Source: JBOFCO01 sp051646105
GTDB taxonomy: Bacteria; Pseudomonadota; Alphaproteobacteria; Rhodobacterales; Rhodobacteraceae
Assembly (NCBI GenBank): GCA_051646105.1
Contig: JBOFCO010000193.1
Coordinates: 1-17,891 of the forward strand
Reading direction: 5' to 3'
DNA length: 17,891 nt
The position numbers and the translations under genes are program-made. Positions 7,478 through 16,242 of this stretch are shown one piece after another; positions within the stretch are counted from its first letter, which is position 1, and the number at the start of each line of letters is the position of its first letter. Below the pieces are notes generated by a model. It saw only the letters and a program-made list of their open reading frames with translations, was not told where the DNA came from and ran no database searches.

Positions 7478-8166
7478 TCTACGCGGGCAACCAGTTCCAT
7501 CACTTGTGGCCCGACGGCATCGACCAGACGGCGCACCCCTTCCGCATTGGGATGGATACCGTCGGCCTGCATCAATGCCGGGTCTGGCATCCCGGTGTCG
7601 GCAGCAGCCAGAACCGCAAAGTAATTGGGCAGAAGCAGCGTATCATATGCGGCCGAAAGTTCGGGATAGATCGCGTCGAATTCCGCCTTGTAATCCGGCC
7701 CGAAATTGCCGGGTCCGGGCAGGCCGATCAGCAGCACGGGCAGACCTTTTGTCTTGGCCTTTTCCAGAATGCCGGTCAGGTTGGCGCGGCTTGCCCTCGG
7801 TTCGATGCCGCGCAAAAGGTCATTGCCGCCAAGGTTGACGATCAGCGCATCGACATCTTCGGTCATCGTCCAGTCGGCACGGGAAAGGCCGCCTGCAGTG
7901 GTATCGCCCGACACGCCTGCATTCAGCACCGAAACGTCCGCACCCCGTTCTGTCAACCACGCCTGCAATTGCGGAACGAAGCCTTCCTCGACAGGAAGGC
8001 CATAGCCCTGTGTCAGGCTGTCGCCCAGTGCGGCAATGGTGACAGGTTCGGCAACGGCGGGAAGAGTTGCCGTCAACGTGAGGACAATTGCGCCAAACAG
8101 GTTGCGCAGACCGCCCGTAGCACCATATCGGAGAAAAGGCAGGGACAGGCGGGCGAAAGATTCCAT
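7471..8166 (-). CDS. SGNH-family esterase/lysophospholipase L1-like (arylesterase, TesA type)
   Basis: A 231-residue exported hydrolase of the GDSL/SGNH superfamily; relatives such as E. coli TesA cleave acyl thioesters, lysophospholipids and aryl esters in the periplasm. All four SGNH blocks are visible: ALGDSLTQGYGL with nucleophile S50, NAGVSGDTTAGG with the glycine, NLGGNDLLRG with the asparagine, and DGIHPNAEG with D202 and H205. A hydrophobic segment at about residues 22-39 ends AVA before EPVTI and fits a signal peptide with an unusually long N-region. The frame extends upstream to 8328, but that part is antisense to the ABC gene, so ATG 8166 is preferred (GTG 8175 is possible). This ATG and that of the ABC ATPase overlap within CATG 8164-8167. 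The tesA-ybbA-ybbP neighbourhood is known in many proteobacteria. Confidence 0.93.
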   Translation of the reverse strand: MESFARLSLPFLRYGATGGLRNLFGAIVLTLTATLPAVAEPVTIAALGDSLTQGYGLPVEEGFVPQLQAWLTERGADVSVLNAGVSGDTTAGGLSRADWTMTEDVDALIVNLGGNDLLRGIEPRASRANLTGILEKAKTKGLPVLLIGLPGPGNFGPDYKAEFDAIYPELSAAYDTLLLPNYFAVLAAADTGMPDPALMQADGIHPNAEGVRRLVDAVGPQVMELVARVEK

Positions 8167-8863
8167 GACAGACACGGTTCTTGAACTGCGCGACGCAAGG
8201 CTGGTGCTTGCGGCCAATTCCAGCCCGGTGGAAATCCTGCGGGGCATCACGCTTGAAGTAGCGCGGGGCGAGACGCTGGGGCTGGTCGGGCCTTCTGGAT
8301 CGGGCAAATCTTCACTCCTCATGCTCATGGGCGGGCTTGAACGTGCGACCGGCGGGCAGGTTCTGGCACTGGGTCAGGATCTGACCGCGATGAACGAAGA
8401 CGCGCTGGCCCGCTTCCGCCGCCTGAATATGGGGGTGGTGTTTCAATCCTTCCACCTGATTCCGACAATGACGGCGCTGGAAAATGTGGCCCTGCCGCTG
8501 GAACTGGCGGGCGTGGGCGACGCTTTTGAACGGGCACGGGATGAACTGGGGGCCGTGGGGCTTGGAAAGCGCGAAGGTCACTATCCCGCGCAGCTTTCGG
8601 GCGGCGAACAGCAGCGCGTCGCCCTGGCGCGTGCTGCCGTCGGGCGGCCTGCGATCCTGCTGGCGGATGAACCAACCGGGAATCTGGATGGTGCCAACGG
8701 CGCGGCAATCATGGATATGCTGTTTGGTCTGCGCGACCGCCATGGCGCGACACTGGTGCTGGTGACGCATGCGCCGGAACTGGCAGAACGGTGCGACAGG
8801 GTTGTACGGCTGGCCGATGGTCTGATCGCGGGTGAAGACCGCGCGAGGCGGGCCGCAGAATGA
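8165..8863 (+). CDS. ybbA: ABC transporter ATP-binding protein, YbbA/LolD type
   Basis: The 232-residue cytoplasmic ATPase of a MacB/LolD-class (type VII-like) ABC system. Seen in order: Walker A GPSGSGKSS at about residues 42-50, Q-loop VVFQSFHLIP at 91-100, signature LSGGEQQRVALARA at 144-157, Walker B ILLADEPTGNLD at 164-175 and the switch histidine H202 in VTHAPEL. These systems usually drive mechanotransmission across the envelope rather than ordinary import. The gene overlaps its permease by 4 bases (ATGA, 8860-8863), so the two are coupled. Start ATG 8165 is chosen because the family's N-terminus (TVLELRDARLVL) starts there; upstream residues are antisense to the esterase. The symbol follows the E. 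coli neighbour of tesA; substrate is unknown. Confidence 0.94.
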   Translation: MTDTVLELRDARLVLAANSSPVEILRGITLEVARGETLGLVGPSGSGKSSLLMLMGGLERATGGQVLALGQDLTAMNEDALARFRRLNMGVVFQSFHLIPTMTALENVALPLELAGVGDAFERARDELGAVGLGKREGHYPAQLSGGEQQRVALARAAVGRPAILLADEPTGNLDGANGAAIMDMLFGLRDRHGATLVLVTHAPELAERCDRVVRLADGLIAGEDRARRAAE

Positions 8864-11397
8864 AAACGCTCGCGCTGGCATGGCGTATCGCCCGGCGTGA
8901 ACTGCGCGGCGGGTTGACCGGATTCCGGATTTTCCTTGCGTGTCTGGCGCTTGGCGTCGGCGCGATTGCGGCTGTCGGCACGGTCCGGGAATCGATCCGC
9001 ACCGGTCTTGCCGAACAGGGTGCGGTGCTGCTGGGCGGCGATGCACGGACGGAATTTTCCTATCGCCTTGCGTCTGAAGATGAACGCGCCTGGATCGAAA
9101 GCATCTCGACCGCCGTGTCCGAGATCGTTGATTTCCGCTCCATGGTCGTGGTGGGGGAGGGCGATGCCGCCGAACGCGGCCTGACGCAGGTGAAGGCGGT
9201 TGATGGTGCCTATCCGCTGCTGGGTGAGGCGGTGCTGGACCCGCCGATGCCGATGGAGCAGGCGCTGGCGGGGTCGGGCGGCCTGCCGGGCGCAGTGATG
9301 GATGGTGTCCTGATGGATCGGTTGGGGTTGATCCCCGGTTCGCAATTCAGGCTCGGCACACAGGATTTTGTTGTCAGCGCGCGGCTGATGCGCGAACCCG
9401 ACAGCGCCACTGGCGGCTTCGCGCTTGGCCCGCGAACAATTGTTGCCACGCCCGCGCTGGCGAACTCCGGCCTGCTGGAACCGGGGACGCTGTTTGAAAG
9501 CGCGGTGCGGATGCGCCTGCCTGCTGGTGCGGATCTGTCCGCCCTGGAAGCAGAGGCGAAACGGCGCTTTGAAAAAACCGGGCTTGACTGGGACGACCGT
9601 CGCAACGGTGCGCCGGGGGCAACACGGTTCATCGAACGGCTGGGGTCGTTTCTTGTGCTGGTCGGGCTTGCCGGTCTGGCGGTGGGCGGGGTTGGCGTTT
9701 CTGCCGCGGTTCGGGCCTATCTGGCGCGAAAAATCGCGGTGATCGCCACACTGAAGACGCTGGGGGCAGAAGCGCGGACGGTCTTTGCCGTCTATCTCAT
9801 GCAGGTGGGGGGGCTGACCCTGCTTGGCATCGCGCTGGGTCTGGCGCTTGGCGCGGGTGTGCCGGTGCTGTTCGGGCCGTTGTTGGCCGAACGTTTGCCG
9901 CTGCCCGCCGATTTCCGGTTTTATACAGGCCCGCTGCTGGAGGCAGCGCTTTACGGGCTGCTGACGGCGCTGATCTTTACGCTGTGGCCGCTGGCGCGCG
10001 CGGCGCGTGTGCGGGCGGCTGAACTGTACCGAGAGGCTTCGGTCGCAGCGGCAGGCAGACCTAATGTGCGGCTCATTTTGGTGACCGCTGCGCTGCTGGC
10101 GCTTCTGCTGGCGGCGGCGGTGGCGTTTTCCGGTGTGCCCGGTCTGGCCTTGGGAACGGCGGGCGGTATCGCAGGGGCGTTGGTACTGCTGACGCTGGCA
10201 GCGGTGGCGGTGCGCGCGCTGGCGCGACGTGCGGCGCAGGGGCGCTTTGCGCGCGGACGTGTCGCGCTGCGGCTGGCCTTGGGGGCAGTCGGTGGCCCCC
10301 GTGCCGACGCACAGGCGGTGGTGCTGTCGCTGGGTCTGGGCTTGTCGGTCCTGGCGGCGGTAGGGCAGATCGACGCCAACCTGCGGTCCGCCATTGCCCG
10401 CGACCTGCCGGAGGTGGCCCCAAGTTACTTCTTCGTCGACATTCAGCCTGACCAGATCGAAGCCTTTCGAGACCGGGTCAACACTGATCCCGCCGTCAGC
10501 AAGGTAGAGGCCGCGCCGATGCTGCGCGGCATCCTTACCCGGATCAACGGTCGTGATGCCAGCGAGGTGGCAGGAGAGCATTGGGTGCTGCGCGGCGACC
10601 GGGGTGTGACCTATGCCGATGCGCTGCCAGAGGGCACGAAAATCACCGCCGGGGCGTTCTGGAAACCGGGCCATGCGGGGCCGCCGGAACTGTCCTTCGC
10701 AGCAGAGGAAGCTGCCGAACTGGGGCTGAAGCTTGGCGACAGCATCACGGTGAATGTGCTGGGCCGCGATATCGAAGCAAAGATCACCAGCCTGCGAGAG
10801 GTGGATTTTTCCACTGCGGGTATGGGTTTTGTGATGATGATGAGTCCGGATGCCCTTGCCGGTGCGCCGCACAGCTGGATTTCCACGGTCTATGCCGAAC
10901 CGCAGGCCGAAGCGCAGATCCTGCGCGACGTGGCGGGTGCCATGCCGAATGTCACCGCGATACGGGTGCGCGACGCCATCGACCGGGTGACAGAGGCGCT
11001 GGCGGCGATCGCATCCGCGATCCGCTGGGCGGCGGGGGCGACGCTGCTGACAGGCTTTGTCGTGCTGATCGGGGCGGCGGCGGCGGGCGAACCGGCGCGG
11101 GTCTATGAAGCCGCAGTGCTAAAGACGCTCGGGGCAACGCGGGGACGCATTCTTGCGTCCTTTGCATTGCGATCGGCCCTGCTTGGCGCGGCGGCGGGGG
11201 TGGTCGCTGTGATCGCCGGGGCGGCGGGGGCCTTTGCCGTATCGCGCTTCGTGATGGATACCGCCTATGTCTTTGCGCCGGGCAATGCCGCTGCAATCAT
11301 CCTTGGCGGCATTGCTGCCACGGTTGTGGCCGGACTGGCCTTTGCCCTGCGCCCGCTTGCCGCCCGCCCCGCGCAGGTTTTGCGCGGGGTGGAGTGA
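8860..11397 (+). CDS. ybbP: ABC transporter permease, FtsX-domain, YbbP type
   Basis: The 845-residue membrane partner of the ATPase just upstream. It shows the double-FtsX layout of YbbP-type permeases: one membrane helix near residue 30 (IFLACLALGVGAIAAVG), a periplasmic domain to about 255, three or so helices with a characteristic ARKIAVIATLKTLGA motif at about 290-305, then further helices, a second large periplasmic domain (about 510-705), and a final set of helices with YEAAVLKTLGATRGRI near 750. That second, near-copy of the KTLGA motif marks the second FtsX domain. Known members are linked to lipid or lipoprotein handling in the envelope, but no substrate is proven here. It begins at ATG 8860 within the last codon of the ATPase gene. 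No truncation; length is as expected. Confidence 0.94.
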   Translation: MKTLALAWRIARRELRGGLTGFRIFLACLALGVGAIAAVGTVRESIRTGLAEQGAVLLGGDARTEFSYRLASEDERAWIESISTAVSEIVDFRSMVVVGEGDAAERGLTQVKAVDGAYPLLGEAVLDPPMPMEQALAGSGGLPGAVMDGVLMDRLGLIPGSQFRLGTQDFVVSARLMREPDSATGGFALGPRTIVATPALANSGLLEPGTLFESAVRMRLPAGADLSALEAEAKRRFEKTGLDWDDRRNGAPGATRFIERLGSFLVLVGLAGLAVGGVGVSAAVRAYLARKIAVIATLKTLGAEARTVFAVYLMQVGGLTLLGIALGLALGAGVPVLFGPLLAERLPLPADFRFYTGPLLEAALYGLLTALIFTLWPLARAARVRAAELYREASVAAAGRPNVRLILVTAALLALLLAAAVAFSGVPGLALGTAGGIAGALVLLTLAAVAVRALARRAAQGRFARGRVALRLALGAVGGPRADAQAVVLSLGLGLSVLAAVGQIDANLRSAIARDLPEVAPSYFFVDIQPDQIEAFRDRVNTDPAVSKVEAAPMLRGILTRINGRDASEVAGEHWVLRGDRGVTYADALPEGTKITAGAFWKPGHAGPPELSFAAEEAAELGLKLGDSITVNVLGRDIEAKITSLREVDFSTAGMGFVMMMSPDALAGAPHSWISTVYAEPQAEAQILRDVAGAMPNVTAIRVRDAIDRVTEALAAIASAIRWAAGATLLTGFVVLIGAAAAGEPARVYEAAVLKTLGATRGRILASFALRSALLGAAAGVVAVIAGAAGAFAVSRFVMDTAYVFAPGNAAAIILGGIAATVVAGLAFALRPLAARPAQVLRGVE

Positions 11398-11432
11398 CCA
11401 TTCGATTCCCCGCCCCGATCGTCGAATGATCA
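11395..11432. terminator. Imperfect hairpin at the end of ybbP
   Basis: Arms TGACCATTCGA (11395-11405) and TCGAATGATCA (11422-11432) pair at 10 of 11 positions around a 16-base loop, starting on the ybbP stop codon. There is no T-run after it, so it may slow decay or aid Rho-type termination rather than act alone. Seen directly; function inferred. Confidence 0.4.
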
Positions 11433-11458
11433 CCGCGAAAAGCTTCTCCCGTATGGTT

Positions 11459-11479
11459 TGACAACGCATATTGTTGTCA
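11459..11479. promoter_or_regulatory. Palindromic operator candidate before the acyltransferase gene
   Basis: TGACAAC (11459-11465) and GTTGTCA (11473-11479) form a perfect 7+7 inverted repeat around GCATATT, a typical size for a dimeric repressor site. A consensus -35 box TTGACA (11458-11463) overlaps the left arm; 17 bases on, AATCAA (11481-11486) is only a poor -10 match. The 175 bases before the acyltransferase contain no gene and this is their clearest element. A smaller dyad, AACCGTTGGTT, lies at about 11524-11534. The regulator is not identifiable. Confidence 0.5.
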
Positions 11480-11572
11480 CAATCAACGCGTGAAATTCCC
11501 GAATTCAGCCGCGATTGTCCGCTAACCGTTGGTTGTGCGGGGGCATGTGGCTGGTCATGGAAGGACCGGAAG

Positions 11573-12673
11573 ATGAAGTTGCTGGCTCTGCCCGACCAGA
11601 AAGACGCCATCCCCAGCCTTGACGGCATCCGTGCGCTTTCCATCGGCATCGTCTTTCTGGCCCATGCCGGTGTGTCGAAGCTGATCCCCGGCGGCTTCGG
11701 TGTGACGATCTTCTTCTTCCTGTCCGGCTTCCTGATCACCACGCTGCTGACCCGCGAATGGGATCGCCACGGCCGGATCGACCTGGGCGGATTCTACCTG
11801 CGCCGCTTCTGGCGGCTGATGCCGCCGCTGCTTGTCTGTCTTGCGGTCTGCTATGCGCTGACCGCTGTGGGGTTGGCTGACGGGATTCTGGACCCGACCG
11901 CGATTGCCAGCCACCTGTTCTACTTCAACAACTACTACATGGTCTATTCGGCTGACCCGCAGCTTGTCACCGACGGGTTGACGCCGCTGTGGTCGCTGTC
12001 GGTTGAGGAGCATTTCTATGCGATCTTCCCGCTGATCTTCATCCTGACCGCGCGCGGACGCTTCCGCATTCCGCACTACATCGCCGCCCTGATCGTTGTG
12101 CTGTTGTGGCGGACCTTCCACAATGTCACTCTGGGCAGTCCGGAATGGTCGGTTTATCTGCTGACCGATACCCGCATGGATTCGCTGCTGTATGGCTGTC
12201 TGCTGGCCGTGATGCACTGGCGCGGCGCGGTGCCCAAACTACCCGGCGGCCGGATTGCTGCACTGCTTGTCATGGGGTTGGCCCTGGGCGCAATCATGGT
12301 CAGCATCGGCATTCGTGCTGATTGGTTCCGGTCGACCTTGCGCTATTCCGTTCAGGGCGTGGCGCTGATGGTGCTGTTCCACTATGCCGTGACGCAGCCC
12401 CGCATGCCGGGCTTCCGCCTGCTGAACACGGCGCTTATGCGGCGTATCGGACTTTATTCCTATAACATCTATCTGTGGCACTATGTCGTGATCCGGCTGA
12501 TGGAAAAGCATGGGATTCTGGCGGACAGTTTCCCGCTGTTCGTCCTTGCTGCCGGTCTGGTGACACTGGCGATTTCGGCACTGGTCTGCCATGCGATCGA
12601 ACTGCCCATCCGTGCCGCTCGCGCCCGTCATCACCGGGCCGCGACCGAAGCACTTAGCCCCGCATCGGTGTGA
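11573..12673 (+). CDS. Membrane acyltransferase, OafA/YrhL (acyltransferase 3) family
   Basis: A 366-residue integral inner-membrane protein of the acyltransferase-3 family, which moves acetyl or other acyl groups onto sugars of O-antigen, capsule, peptidoglycan or exported glycans. Seen: SLDGIRALSIGIVFLAHAG with the conserved histidine H31, GVTIFFFLSGFLITTLL at about 43-59, the arginine-rich LRRFWRLMPPLL, PLWSLSVEEHFYAIFPL, and about ten hydrophobic spans with NIYLWHYVVIRL near the end. No SGNH domain is fused, and length matches the stand-alone form. ATG 11573 is preferred over an upstream TTG at 11471 because GGAAGGACCGGAAG precedes it and the family begins near there. It is a single gene with its own regulatory region and no polysaccharide genes beside it. 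Its last 20 bases overlap the end of the copper ATPase gene on the other strand. Acceptor unknown. Confidence 0.9.
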   Translation: MKLLALPDQKDAIPSLDGIRALSIGIVFLAHAGVSKLIPGGFGVTIFFFLSGFLITTLLTREWDRHGRIDLGGFYLRRFWRLMPPLLVCLAVCYALTAVGLADGILDPTAIASHLFYFNNYYMVYSADPQLVTDGLTPLWSLSVEEHFYAIFPLIFILTARGRFRIPHYIAALIVVLLWRTFHNVTLGSPEWSVYLLTDTRMDSLLYGCLLAVMHWRGAVPKLPGGRIAALLVMGLALGAIMVSIGIRADWFRSTLRYSVQGVALMVLFHYAVTQPRMPGFRLLNTALMRRIGLYSYNIYLWHYVVIRLMEKHGILADSFPLFVLAAGLVTLAISALVCHAIELPIRAARARHHRAATEALSPASV

Positions 12674-15092
12674 ACCGGGCCAGACGCAGGGCGTTGGTCA
12701 CCACCAGAACGGATGATGCTGCCATGGCGCCCGCGGCCAGCATGGGTGAAAGCATCAGGCCAAAGGCCGGGTAAAGCACGCCTGCCGCGACCGGGATCAG
12801 GGCCACGTTGTAGCCAAAGGCCCAGAACAGGTTCTGCCGGATGTTGCGCATCGTGGCGCGCGACAGGGCCACCGCATCGGCCACGCCCCGCGGATCACCG
12901 GACATCAGCACGACTTCGGCGGTTTCCACGGCCACATCGGTGCCGGTGCCGATGGCGATGCCCACATCGGCTGCCGCCAGCGCCGGCGCGTCGTTGATCC
13001 CATCACCGACAAAGGCGACCGGCCCACCCTGTGCAGCAATGCCTTTGAGGGCAGTGACCTTACCCTCGGGCCTGGTGTTGGCGGCCACGCGATCAATGCC
13101 AACCTGCGCTGCAATTGCTCTTGCCGTCGCTTCCGCATCGCCAGAGATCATTGCCGTTGCCATACCCAGCCCGTGCAGCGCTGCAACGGCCGCAGCCGCG
13201 CCCGGCTTCACCGGATCGGTCACGGGCAGCAATGCCGCCAGCGTCCCGTCCTCGGCAATATAGACCAGTGTTTCACCCTGCGCTGCCGCCTCTGTCGCCC
13301 TTGCGACCACCGCACCGGTCGAAATGCCCTTTTCCGTCATGTAGGCCGCCGAGCCCACCGCGAGATCCCGCCCCTCTACCCGCGCCGAAATGCCAAGCCC
13401 GGGGGCCACGCGGGGCGCTTCGGCAGCGGGCAGGTGCAGGCCGCGTGCCCGTGCAGCGTCAAGAACAGCGTGGGCAATCGGATGCTCCGATGCGGTTTCG
13501 ACTGCCGCCGCTCGGGCAAGAACCGGGCCAGCGTCCCCGGGCCCGACCAGATGAACATCCCCCGGTACGGGCTTGCCGATGGTCAGCGTGCCGGTCTTGT
13601 CAAAGGCGACCGTCTTGACCTCGGCCAACCGCTGCAAGGCATCGCCCTTGCGGAACAGAAGCCCCAGCGACGCCGCCCGCCCCGTCGCCACCATGATCGA
13701 GGTCGGCGTGGCCAGCCCCATCGCGCAGGGGCAGGCGATGATAAGAACGGAGACCCCGGCCACCAGCGCGTGCTGGATGCCACCACCCGCCAGAAGCCAG
13801 ACGACAACGGTCAGCGCCGCCACCGCCATCACGACGGGCACGAACCACATTGTGACCCGGTCGACCAGCGCCTGCACGGGCAGCTTGGTGCCCTGCGCCT
13901 GTTCGACCATGGCAAGGATCCGCGACAGGACCGTATCGGCGCCGGTATGCGTGACGGCCAACCGCAGCGGTCCCGCGCCGTTCACGGTTCCGCCGGTTAC
14001 CACATCGCCTGCGTGCTTGGCCACCGGGACAGGTTCGCCCGTCAGCATGGATTCGTCGACATGGCTTTCGCCATCGACGACGCTGCCATCGGCCGGCACA
14101 CGCTCTCCGGGACGCAGGATCACCGTATCGCCGATCCGCAGTGTCTCGACCGGCACGTCCAACGTTGCGCCGTCACGTTCCACCCGTGCCGTTTCGGGGC
14201 GCAGCGCCACCAGCGCGCGGATTGCTGCCCCGGCACGGCCCTTGGCGCGGGCTTCCATCCAGCGGCCACACAGCACCAATGTAACGATCATCGCCGCCGC
14301 CTCGAAGTACAGGGCGCGGGCGGTTTCGGGGAAAAGCTGCGGGGCGACAAGGACCAGCGTCGAATAGGCAAAGGCCGCCAGCGACCCCATGGCGACGAGC
14401 GCGTTCATGTCAGGTGCGGCGCGGAACAGGGCGGGCAGCCCCCGGCGCAGGAACACCCGCCCCGGAAAGATCAGGATCAGCGCGGTCAGCCCCGCCTGCC
14501 ACCAGCCACCGGGGCCGGGACCAAAAGTGGCGGTCAACCAGTGATGCATCGGCATCCAGAGGTGACCTGCCATGGCAAGAAACATGACCGGCAGGGCAAG
14601 GGCTGCGGCGATCAGCGCGGCACGGCCCATACGTGCGGCCTCATCCGCCTGACGATCCACCATATCGGCAGCGCGATCCGGCGCGGCTGTGGCAGGATAG
14701 CCAGCCTTTGTCAGGGCGGCGGCGATCGCTTCTGGCGAAAGCGCACCGGCATAATGTGTGACCGACGCAGTACCCGCCGCCAGATTGGCGCTGGCGGACA
14801 CCGCGCCCGGCAGCGCCTGCGCCGCCCGTTCCACCCGGCCCACGCATGATGCGCAGGTCATTCCTTCTACCGCCAGCGTTGTCGTCACCTGATGTGCCGC
14901 ATATCCGGCCTTGCCGACGGCATCAGCCACCTGTGGAAGCGTGGCGGGGCTTTCCAGATCGATGGTCAGCGTTTCCGCCGCAAGGTTCACAGCCGCTTTG
15001 CGAACACCCGCAACTTTCGACGCCGCGCGTTCCACCCGCCCCGCACAGGACGCGCAGGTCATTCCGTCGATGCTGAGCGTTGTCGTGGTCAT
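12654..15092 (-). CDS. copA: Copper(I)-exporting P1B-type ATPase
   Basis: An 812-residue inner-membrane pump that exports Cu(I) using ATP. Two N-terminal metal-binding domains each carry GMTCASC (C13/C16 and C80/C83). Eight membrane spans are expected. The metal-site motif CPC is at 454-456 in IACPCAMGLATPTS, which with the FGYN and MAASS residues in the last two spans fits Cu(I) (P1B-1) specificity. The actuator loop has SMLTGEP, phosphorylation is at D498 in DKTGT, the nucleotide domain has SEHP, and GDGINDAP holds D697 and D701. All catalytic parts are intact. ATG 15092 is chosen over upstream codons because GGGGTG lies 6 bases before it and the first metal domain begins at once. It is divergent from selU and convergent with the acyltransferase. 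No copper chaperone or CueR-type regulator gene is in the window. Confidence 0.96.
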   Translation of the reverse strand: MTTTTLSIDGMTCASCAGRVERAASKVAGVRKAAVNLAAETLTIDLESPATLPQVADAVGKAGYAAHQVTTTLAVEGMTCASCVGRVERAAQALPGAVSASANLAAGTASVTHYAGALSPEAIAAALTKAGYPATAAPDRAADMVDRQADEAARMGRAALIAAALALPVMFLAMAGHLWMPMHHWLTATFGPGPGGWWQAGLTALILIFPGRVFLRRGLPALFRAAPDMNALVAMGSLAAFAYSTLVLVAPQLFPETARALYFEAAAMIVTLVLCGRWMEARAKGRAGAAIRALVALRPETARVERDGATLDVPVETLRIGDTVILRPGERVPADGSVVDGESHVDESMLTGEPVPVAKHAGDVVTGGTVNGAGPLRLAVTHTGADTVLSRILAMVEQAQGTKLPVQALVDRVTMWFVPVVMAVAALTVVVWLLAGGGIQHALVAGVSVLIIACPCAMGLATPTSIMVATGRAASLGLLFRKGDALQRLAEVKTVAFDKTGTLTIGKPVPGDVHLVGPGDAGPVLARAAAVETASEHPIAHAVLDAARARGLHLPAAEAPRVAPGLGISARVEGRDLAVGSAAYMTEKGISTGAVVARATEAAAQGETLVYIAEDGTLAALLPVTDPVKPGAAAAVAALHGLGMATAMISGDAEATARAIAAQVGIDRVAANTRPEGKVTALKGIAAQGGPVAFVGDGINDAPALAAADVGIAIGTGTDVAVETAEVVLMSGDPRGVADAVALSRATMRNIRQNLFWAFGYNVALIPVAAGVLYPAFGLMLSPMLAAGAMAASSVLVVTNALRLARFTPMRG

Positions 15093-15180
15093 CGCAATCA
15101 CCCCGTACTTACTTGGGCTTCCGCACCGCAACGGTCAAGCCACGGCTTCCGCTTCGCTTCGCCGCAGGCTACCAAGGCGC
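15093..15180. promoter_or_regulatory. Divergent copA-selU intergenic region with a possible CueR-like site
   Basis: On the minus strand, CTTGACC (ending 15133) is followed after 10 bases by GGAAG. Copper-responsive MerR/CueR (HmrR) promoters have this CTTGACC...GGAAG frame, with TTGACC as the -35 box and a long spacer. The left half, which should read close to CTTCC, is degenerate here (GTTGC), and the -10 candidate at about 15111-15106 (TAAGTA) is poor. I count it as tentative. On the plus side AAGG at 15174-15177 is a weak ribosome site for selU. Confidence 0.3.
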
Positions 15181-16242
15181 ATGGCTTTTGAACTGACATC
15201 CCTGACCCAGCTTGCCGCCGCCGGTTTCGACGAAATCATCGATGTGCGCAGCCCGTCCGAATGGGCAGAGGACAGGCTGCCGGGTGCGATCAACCTGCCG
15301 GTGCTGGACGATGCGGAACGGGCAAGGGTCGGTACGGTCTATGTGCAGGAGAGCCATTTTCTGGCACGAAAGATCGGTGCGGCGCTGGTGGCGCGGAATG
15401 CCGCGCGGCATCTGGAAACCGCGCTGGCCGACCGGCCCGCAAAATACCGTCCACTGGTCTATTGCTGGCGCGGCGGGCAGCGATCGGGATCGTTCAGCCT
15501 GATCCTGTCGCAGGTCGGCTGGCGGGCTGAAGTTCTTGCAGGCGGCTACCGGACATGGCGGCGGCTGGTCAAGGAGCGGGTCTATGACCTGCGATTCCCT
15601 TCGCCCGTGGTGGTCATCGACGGGAATACCGGCACTGCCAAGACCGAACTGTTGGCCCATCTTTCCCGCGCGGGCCATCAGGTGATCGATCTGGAGTCGC
15701 TGGCAAACCATCGTGGCTCTCTCTTCGGACAACGGCCAGGCGGACAGCCGGCGCAGAAGGCATTCGAGGGCGCGCTGGCGGTGAAGATCGCCGGGCTGGA
15801 CCCGTCCCGAGCGGTCTTCGTGGAGGCGGAATCAAGCAAGATCGGTGATCGCGTGATCCCACCCGCGCTTTGGGCCGCAATGTGCGCAGCCCCCCGGATC
15901 GAGATTGCGGCACCGCTTGCCATGCGGGCCACGTATCTGGCGCGGGCCTATGCCGATATTTCCGCCGATCAGGCGCTTTTGACCGGAATTGTCGAAAAGC
16001 TGCGTCACGGGCATCCGCGCGAGGTGGTGGAGGAGTGGCTGGCGCTGGCCCGCGACGGACAGATGCAGGCGCTGGCGGCGGGATTGATGCAGCACCATTA
16101 CGATCCGCGCTATGCCAAGGTGCGCGCCCGGCGTGAAGGCCCGGGGGTGCAGATCGCGACGGATGCGCTGGAGGAAAGCGCGCTTCCGGGTCTCGCCGCA
16201 AGGATCGCCGCTGCCGCGTCGCGTCTCAGCCCGTCACCGTAA
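15181..16242 (+). CDS. selU: tRNA 2-selenouridine synthase
   Basis: Replaces sulfur with selenium in 2-thiouridine at the wobble position of certain tRNAs (Lys, Glu, Gln), using selenophosphate made by SelD; older names are YbbB and MnmH. The 353-residue protein has the two expected parts. An N-terminal rhodanese domain (DVRSPSEWAEDRLPGAINLP) carries the catalytic cysteine C95 in YCWRGGQRS, and a C-terminal P-loop domain has the nucleotide site GNTGTAKT at 148-155, followed by the LESLANHRGSLFG and VEAESSKIGDRVIP blocks typical of the family. ATG 15181 gives the canonical start; upstream frame is spurious. It converges on the selD fusion with a 17-base overlap of the ends, and the two are a functional pair. 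It shares an 88-base divergent region with copA. Confidence 0.96.
   Translation: MAFELTSLTQLAAAGFDEIIDVRSPSEWAEDRLPGAINLPVLDDAERARVGTVYVQESHFLARKIGAALVARNAARHLETALADRPAKYRPLVYCWRGGQRSGSFSLILSQVGWRAEVLAGGYRTWRRLVKERVYDLRFPSPVVVIDGNTGTAKTELLAHLSRAGHQVIDLESLANHRGSLFGQRPGGQPAQKAFEGALAVKIAGLDPSRAVFVEAESSKIGDRVIPPALWAAMCAAPRIEIAAPLAMRATYLARAYADISADQALLTGIVEKLRHGHPREVVEEWLALARDGQMQALAAGLMQHHYDPRYAKVRARREGPGVQIATDALEESALPGLAARIAAAASRLSPSP

Noticed and set aside
8581..10872. A 763-codon open frame on the minus strand opposite ybbP
   Set aside because: It is antisense to an intact, well-conserved permease and its translation is rich in Arg, Gln, His and Pro, as expected from the third-position GC bias of the true gene. 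No ribosome site or motif supports it.
13173..14849. A 558-codon open frame on the plus strand opposite copA
   Set aside because: Antisense shadow of a fully intact copper ATPase; Gly/Arg/His/Gln-rich with no motif.
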